Positions 60,601 through 64,000 of a stretch of 64,000 bases of DNA are shown here, piece after piece (within the stretch, counting starts at the first letter, position 1; each line of letters opens with the position of its first letter). The position numbers and the translations under genes are program-made. The notes beneath the pieces are model-generated. The model was given only the letters and a program-made list of their open reading frames with translations. It was not told the origin of the DNA and searched no databases. The stretch comes from CALVGQ01 sp964369385 (GTDB lineage: Bacteria > Bacillota_I > Bacilli_A > Erysipelotrichales > Erysipelotrichaceae), in NCBI GenBank assembly GCA_964369385.1, contig CAYJEY010000006.1, positions 49,860 through 113,859 on the forward strand. The letters run 5' to 3'.

Positions 60601-62056
60601 AGTTCCGGATATAGATTTAAATTTCTCTGGGGAGTACCAAGAGCGTGCATTTGCCTACATTCGAGAAGTACTAGGAGAAAAAAATGTTTTCCGTGCTGGA
60701 ACAATAGGTACTGTTGCAGAGAAAACAGCGGTAGGATATGTATTAGGCTACTTTGAACGAAAAGAAGTTATTGGACTAAATAAAGCTTTCTCACAACACT
60801 TAGCAAAGTTATGTGAAGGTGTAAAAAGAACTACTGGGCAACATCCAGGTGGAATCATTGCTATTCCAGATTACATGGATGTGCATGACTTTACACCAGT
60901 CAATTTCCCTGCGAACAATACAAAATCTGAATGGCTAACAACTCACTTTGAGTTCCATGATATTCATGATAATGTATTAAAGTTTGATATTTTAGGGCAT
61001 GTAGATCCTACAGCGATGCGAATGCTTCAAAATATTTCGGGAATAGATCCAAAGACAATTCCAATGAATGACAAAGAAACAATGTCACTTTTTTCAACTT
61101 CTTATGCACTTCAAGCGGATCCAAAGTATTTTAATGAGAAAACCGGGGCAATTGGACTACCTGAGTTTGGGACTAATTTCGTAAGAAAAATGTTAGAGTT
61201 GACAAAGCCTGCAACATTTTCTGATCTTGTCATTATTTCTGGATTATCACATGGAACTGATGTTTGGTTAAATAACGCAAAAGATTTAGTTGAGAACCAA
61301 ATTGCAACACTACAAGAAGTTATTGGGTGTCGTGATGATATTATGACTTATTTAATTCATAGTGGACTTGAACCTAAGCAAGCCTTTACTATCATGGAAA
61401 GTGTACGTAAAGGGAAGGGTGTTCGAGATGAGTGGATTGAGTCGATGAAAAGCTGCAATGTGCCAGATTGGTATATTGAAAGTTGTCGTCGCATTAAATA
61501 TATGTTCCCTAAAGCCCATGCAGTGGCTTATGTAATCATGGCTGTACGTATTGCATGGTTTAAGGTACATCATCCACATTATTATTATGCATGTTATTTC
61601 TCACTACGATGCGATGCATTTGAAATCGAGACAATGAGTGCTGGCTATCAAAAAATACAAGCAAGAATGGATGATATTGCATCACGGATGAATGCAAAAG
61701 AAAAAGAATTGCGTCCTTCTACAAAAGAAATTCAGTTAATTTCAACTTTTGAAAGTTGCATTGAAATGCTAGCCCGCGGATATCGCATGGGGAATATTGA
61801 TTTGTATGAATCTGACGCTGACAATTTTACTGTTAGTAAAACAGATAAATTTACAATTGTTCCACCATTCACAGTAATTGATGGTCTAGGATACAATGTT
61901 GCAAAATCAATTGTAGATGAGCGTGTAAAAGCAGAATTTTTATCAAAAGAAGACATTGTGAATCGTACTGCGTTAAGTACCACATTATTGAATAAATTGG
62001 ATTCACTTGGTGTTCTTGCAGGAATGCAAGATCGCAATCAAATGTCATTGTTTTAA
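57686..62056 (+). CDS. polC: DNA polymerase III alpha subunit, PolC type
   Basis: Main replicative polymerase of low-GC Gram-positives. 1456 residues: OB domain (about 200-300), PHP domain split by the proofreading exonuclease (HTHTNKSEMDGV near 313; exonuclease motif I FDIETTGL with Asp408 and Glu410, HNATFDVDFIN, and HRADYDAEVLAQVL), then polymerase core with VGSRGSVGSSFVATMSGITEVNPL, zinc module CTQCKYSEF and CPKCGFMM, catalytic PDIDLNFSGEYQ, and GTIGTVAEKTAVGYVLGYF. The C-terminal tail ends in MSLF, a plausible clamp-binding peptide QMSLF. Length is typical. Monocistronic, unlike the common proS-polC pair. Confidence 0.98.
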   Translation: MKNLLTNSPLNVNYFSQETTAILMNARIIDKVFYKKKNALSANENRICISLEVDQALPFFVYNELTSFFTDQFLGQVDLSITSIACELDEREIKEYGKLFDATKHQQIFSKCNVIVEHHRVTLLSGDQYVIDSGQSQVADIVAFFSKAGISYQVLFKYHEVTIKMNEIQLNVVEPPQVKQVEVPNKKSYRPTAYKNYTMCPLYACKEEMTEVKVRATVSSKEVRVLRNNKTLCTLIGYDEQDALKFKVFEGRAISIDEINGFKDGQEYEFYGDLKIDHYSFDKEIVFEVRRFEKIDSYEAEIIDDAKVKRVELHTHTNKSEMDGVVPVEQLIKHAFSLGHRGIAITDHAVVQAFPKAQGCARGLLKANPDRDFKVVYGAELYVVDQEDYIVYQPKPAPLLQSRYCVFDIETTGLSVRHNEIIEFGGVIIEHGEVVDRLQLFIDPQCKIPMNITELTGISTKDVEGQPLFKDVVNQILNFMEGSILVAHNATFDVDFINEKLQRIGMDKLQHPIIDTLALARALYPNRKSNRLGAIARFLSISYDSEGAHRADYDAEVLAQVLQPMFTECRKREIDSIDQLNLLQTKEIQLKNFKQHVCVLAKNQAGLKNLFELISLSHTDTLLVTGKANSKESDSENLAVPCVFKQTLNEYRENLLIGSACLNGEVFDTAFTKSQDALDDAVSFFDYIEIQPLENYRQMVDEGKIDSMDHLRKILTWIIESGKRQGKIVVASGDVHYVHPKQKLLRDIFINTMGIGGARHPLYIMNDVKRKNIIAPNQHFYTTPDMLKAFSWLDPDLAYEIVVTNSNAILDDCEVTKPVHDDLYPPKIEGADQLLTDICYKTAQDKYGDFLPAIVEARLKKELDSILGNGFGVIYYISHLLVKKSNDDGYLVGSRGSVGSSFVATMSGITEVNPLAPHYSCTQCKYSEFITDGSIASGYDLVSKECPKCGFMMNGEGQDIPFETFLGFEGDKVPDIDLNFSGEYQERAFAYIREVLGEKNVFRAGTIGTVAEKTAVGYVLGYFERKEVIGLNKAFSQHLAKLCEGVKRTTGQHPGGIIAIPDYMDVHDFTPVNFPANNTKSEWLTTHFEFHDIHDNVLKFDILGHVDPTAMRMLQNISGIDPKTIPMNDKETMSLFSTSYALQADPKYFNEKTGAIGLPEFGTNFVRKMLELTKPATFSDLVIISGLSHGTDVWLNNAKDLVENQIATLQEVIGCRDDIMTYLIHSGLEPKQAFTIMESVRKGKGVRDEWIESMKSCNVPDWYIESCRRIKYMFPKAHAVAYVIMAVRIAWFKVHHPHYYYACYFSLRCDAFEIETMSAGYQKIQARMDDIASRMNAKEKELRPSTKEIQLISTFESCIEMLARGYRMGNIDLYESDADNFTVSKTDKFTIVPPFTVIDGLGYNVAKSIVDERVKAEFLSKEDIVNRTALSTTLLNKLDSLGVLAGMQDRNQMSLF

Positions 62057-62062
62057 TTTAGT

Positions 62063-62091
62063 TTGACACACTATGAAAAATTATTTATTAT
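62063..62091 (+). promoter_or_regulatory. SigA-type promoter of degV
   Basis: TTGACA (62063-62068), 17-nt spacer, TATTAT (62086-62091), followed by AAAGAGG before the ATG at 62113. Confidence 0.8.
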
Positions 62092-62112
62092 AAATTAGGA
62101 AAGAGGTATACT

Positions 62113-62952
62113 ATGGGAATTAGAATTATTGCAGATTCAGCAAGTGACTTATTAAAATCTGACGCACAACAGTTAAATGTGCAAGTTGTACCATTAAAGG
62201 TTATTTTTGGGAGTGAAGAATATCGTGATGGTGTAGATATCACGATGGAAGAGTTTTATAGTAAACTATCAAAAGCAGATTCTTTGCCATCTACATCGCA
62301 ACCAACACCAAATGATTACATTGTATTGTTTGAGGAAGCAAAAGCGGCAGGGGACGAAGTTATCGTAATTACTTTATCTAGTCAATTAAGTGGTACATTT
62401 CAAAGTGCAACTTTGGCAAAAAACTATGTTGAATATGATAACATTTATCTGATTGATTCATACAATGTAACAGTTGGGGTTCGTTTATTAATCGATATTG
62501 CATGCCAACGTCGTGACGAAGGGGTAGCGTGTGTCGATATTGTAAATGAAATCGAGCAATTGAAACCACGTATTCGCTTAAAGGCTATGATGAACACACT
62601 TGACTACTTAGTAAAAGGTGGAAGACTATCGAAAGTTGCTGGCTTTGCTGGTTCATTATTATCAATCAAACCAATTATTGAAATTAAAGATGGTAAAGTT
62701 GCGCTGGTAGCTAAAGGTCGTGGTAAAAAAGCAGCAATGGAAGCATTATATAAAGAAATTGAAAATGATACTGAAATTGATTCAACTATGCCAATTGCTG
62801 TTGCTTACACTCAAGATGAAGATGGGGCTGTAGCATTAAAAGACTTCTTGGCAACTAAAGGTATTAATGCAGGGAATATATATCCGATTGGTAGTACTAT
62901 TGGTACTCATGCTGGCCCTGGGGCAAGTGCAATTATTTATTTTTGCAAATAG
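62113..62952 (+). CDS. DegV family fatty-acid-binding protein
   Basis: 279 residues of the DegV/FakB type: IIADSASDLLKSDAQQLNVQVVPLKV, TSQPTPNDYIVLFEEA (fatty-acid carboxyl-binding Ser/Thr), TLSSQLSGTFQSA, DSYNVTVGVRLL, LDYLVKGGRLSKVAGFAGSLLSIKPII, and GTHAGPGASAIIYF. FakB proteins present fatty acids to the kinase FakA; no fakA is near. The ligand and cellular role are not fixed by sequence. Own promoter upstream, hairpin downstream. Confidence 0.93.
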   Translation: MGIRIIADSASDLLKSDAQQLNVQVVPLKVIFGSEEYRDGVDITMEEFYSKLSKADSLPSTSQPTPNDYIVLFEEAKAAGDEVIVITLSSQLSGTFQSATLAKNYVEYDNIYLIDSYNVTVGVRLLIDIACQRRDEGVACVDIVNEIEQLKPRIRLKAMMNTLDYLVKGGRLSKVAGFAGSLLSIKPIIEIKDGKVALVAKGRGKKAAMEALYKEIENDTEIDSTMPIAVAYTQDEDGAVALKDFLATKGINAGNIYPIGSTIGTHAGPGASAIIYFCK

Positions 62953-62973
62953 GTAAATATTACTTTAATAATT

Positions 62974-63015
62974 AAACTCCTAGAAATCAAACTATTGATG
63001 AAAGGAGTTTTTATT
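62974..63015 (+). terminator. Hairpin downstream of degV that covers the spoIVB ribosome site
   Basis: AAACTCCT (62974-62981) pairs with AGGAGTTT (63003-63010), then TTATTTT. The right arm contains the AAGGAG of spoIVB, so it is a degV terminator, a translational lock on spoIVB, or both. Confidence 0.6.
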
Positions 63016-63017
63016 TT

Positions 63018-64000
63018 ATGAAATTCAAAATTTTACTTATATTAAGTCTATCTTTTTTAACTCCAATAACCGTTTTAGCAGAAGATGAAGAAGTAATTTT
63101 AGGTGGTGATACTGTATCTATCGTCGCAGATTATGAAGGTGTTGTTGTGACAGGAATGTATGATTTTGAAATTGATGGCGAATGGATTACTACTATCAAT
63201 AGTACTAATCTACAAATTGGCGATAAAATTATTGCGATAGAAGATCATTCTATTGAATCATTGAATGATTTATATCATTTTTTATCGCTTAGTGAAAAAT
63301 CGAACCACACATACGAAGTAACAATCATTCGCTATGGAAATACACTAAAAAAAGAATTGAATGTATATTATCTTGAAGATGAAAAAATATATAAAACAGG
63401 ATTGTATGTTAAAGACCAAGTAAAGGGTATCGGTACTGTCACTTATTACAATCCTGAAAATAAAACATATGGTGCTTTAGGACATGAGATGATGGAGCAA
63501 GACCTTGGGATCATTGCAGAAGTGAGTGCAGGGGAGTTGTTATTGGCATCTGTATCACATATCTCAAAAAGCACACCAAGTACTCCTGGTGCCAAGTCAT
63601 GTATGAATACAAATATTGTATTAGGTAATTTACAACTCAATACACCATTTGGGATTTATGGAAACTATGTAACACTTCCAGATAATGCTAAAACTGTACT
63701 GGTAGCATCACAATATGAAATAACACCAGGCATCGCTCACATGTACACAGTAATACATGGGCAATCTATTGAGATGATTGAGCTTCGAATTACACATATC
63801 TATAATCAATCATCTCCTAGTATTAAGGGTTTCAAGTTTGAAATTGTGGATCAACGTATTATCGACATTACAGGTGGAATTGTACAAGGTATGAGCGGAA
63901 GCCCTATAATCCAAAATGGAAAACTCATAGGAGCTGTAACACATATGGTTACTAATCAGCCAACTGTAGGATATGGTATCTTTATTGAGAATATGCTTGA
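63018..64000 (+). CDS. spoIVB: Stage IV sporulation protein B (SpoIVB serine peptidase), partial
   Basis: Forespore-secreted serine protease that triggers pro-SigK processing by cleaving SpoIVFA. 327 codons are present; the 3' end is off the window. Signal peptide at the N-terminus (KFKILLILSLSFLTPITVLA), PDZ domain (about 40-115, INSTNLQIGDKIIAIEDHSIESLNDLYHFL), then the peptidase S55 domain: KGIGTVTYYNPENKTYGALGHEM (catalytic His) and GGIVQGMSGSPIIQNGKLIGAVTHM (catalytic Ser). ATG 63018 follows AAGGAG by 10 nt, held in a hairpin. In Bacillus it sits after recN; here after degV. The spo0A gene commonly found after spoIVB would be next, outside the window. Confidence 0.93.
   Translation, partial: MKFKILLILSLSFLTPITVLAEDEEVILGGDTVSIVADYEGVVVTGMYDFEIDGEWITTINSTNLQIGDKIIAIEDHSIESLNDLYHFLSLSEKSNHTYEVTIIRYGNTLKKELNVYYLEDEKIYKTGLYVKDQVKGIGTVTYYNPENKTYGALGHEMMEQDLGIIAEVSAGELLLASVSHISKSTPSTPGAKSCMNTNIVLGNLQLNTPFGIYGNYVTLPDNAKTVLVASQYEITPGIAHMYTVIHGQSIEMIELRITHIYNQSSPSIKGFKFEIVDQRIIDITGGIVQGMSGSPIIQNGKLIGAVTHMVTNQPTVGYGIFIENML

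Noticed and set aside
1..64000. tRNA, rRNA, CRISPR, insertion sequences, prophage or toxin-antitoxin genes
   Set aside because: I looked for tRNA clusters in the gaps, regularly spaced repeats, transposase motifs and short paired genes of toxin type and saw none; all gaps are under 300 bases.

Overview
The window is about 64 kb of AT-rich, densely coding chromosome from a low-GC Bacillota. It uses the standard code, since TGA is a normal stop. PolC-type replicase, a single-chain glycyl-tRNA synthetase, the order ybeY-dgkA-cdd-era-recO-glyQS-dnaG-rpoD-trmK, and the spore genes gpr, spoIIP, dacF, spmA/B and spoIVB point to a spore-forming or recently spore-forming member of the Bacilli/Erysipelotrichia side of the phylum. 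That placement is inferred from gene content and order only. I see no rRNA, tRNA, CRISPR array, insertion sequence or prophage, and no gene-free stretch over 300 bases.

Layout. 1-4.2 kb: start of proS (minus), feoAB iron uptake, guaB. 4.2-9.8 kb: a phosphate regulon with a clear array of 11-bp-spaced Pho boxes, pstS-pstC-pstA-pstB-phoU, then a convergent Na/Pi-type transporter. The PstS is circularly permuted relative to the classical protein, and PstA carries a large extracytoplasmic insertion. 9.9-17.8 kb: the ybeY-to-trmK housekeeping operon. 17.9-20.7 kb: an MFS transporter and divergent cysE/cysK. 20.7-27.2 kb: rpsT (minus), then gpr-spoIIP-yqxA-like-fmt-lepA-hemW, with forespore-like and mother-cell-like promoters. 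27.3-30.2 kb: dacF-spmA-spmB-rluB. 30.2-41.6 kb: NADH oxidase, two unknown membrane proteins, PhnA-like, a DUF2130 protein, a phosphoesterase lipoprotein, a GNAT protein, rqcH, and the tldD/tldE pair.

41.6-48.8 kb: a seven-gene shikimate/tyrosine operon (aroB, aroC, an aroE-aroK fusion, aroF, aroA, tyrA, aroQ). It is preceded by a consensus promoter, an 18-codon leader peptide with five consecutive Tyr/Phe codons, and mutually exclusive RNA hairpins ending in an intrinsic terminator. This looks like a ribosome-stalling attenuator and is the strongest regulatory finding. 48.8-49.8 kb: an orphan LacI-type repressor (minus). 50-54.6 kb: a four-gene cluster of an XpaC-like protein, an unknown helical protein, a two-module AAA+ protein (a ClpB-like module without ATPase motifs fused to an active CbxX/SpoVK-like module), and TelA. 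54.6-57.6 kb: ppx-ppk polyphosphate pair (minus). 57.7-64 kb: polC, degV, and the 5' part of spoIVB running off the window.

Themes that tie the region together are phosphate handling (pst, phoU, Na/Pi transporter, ppk/ppx, PhnA-like), sporulation genes dispersed among housekeeping operons, and aromatic amino acid synthesis under translation-sensing control.
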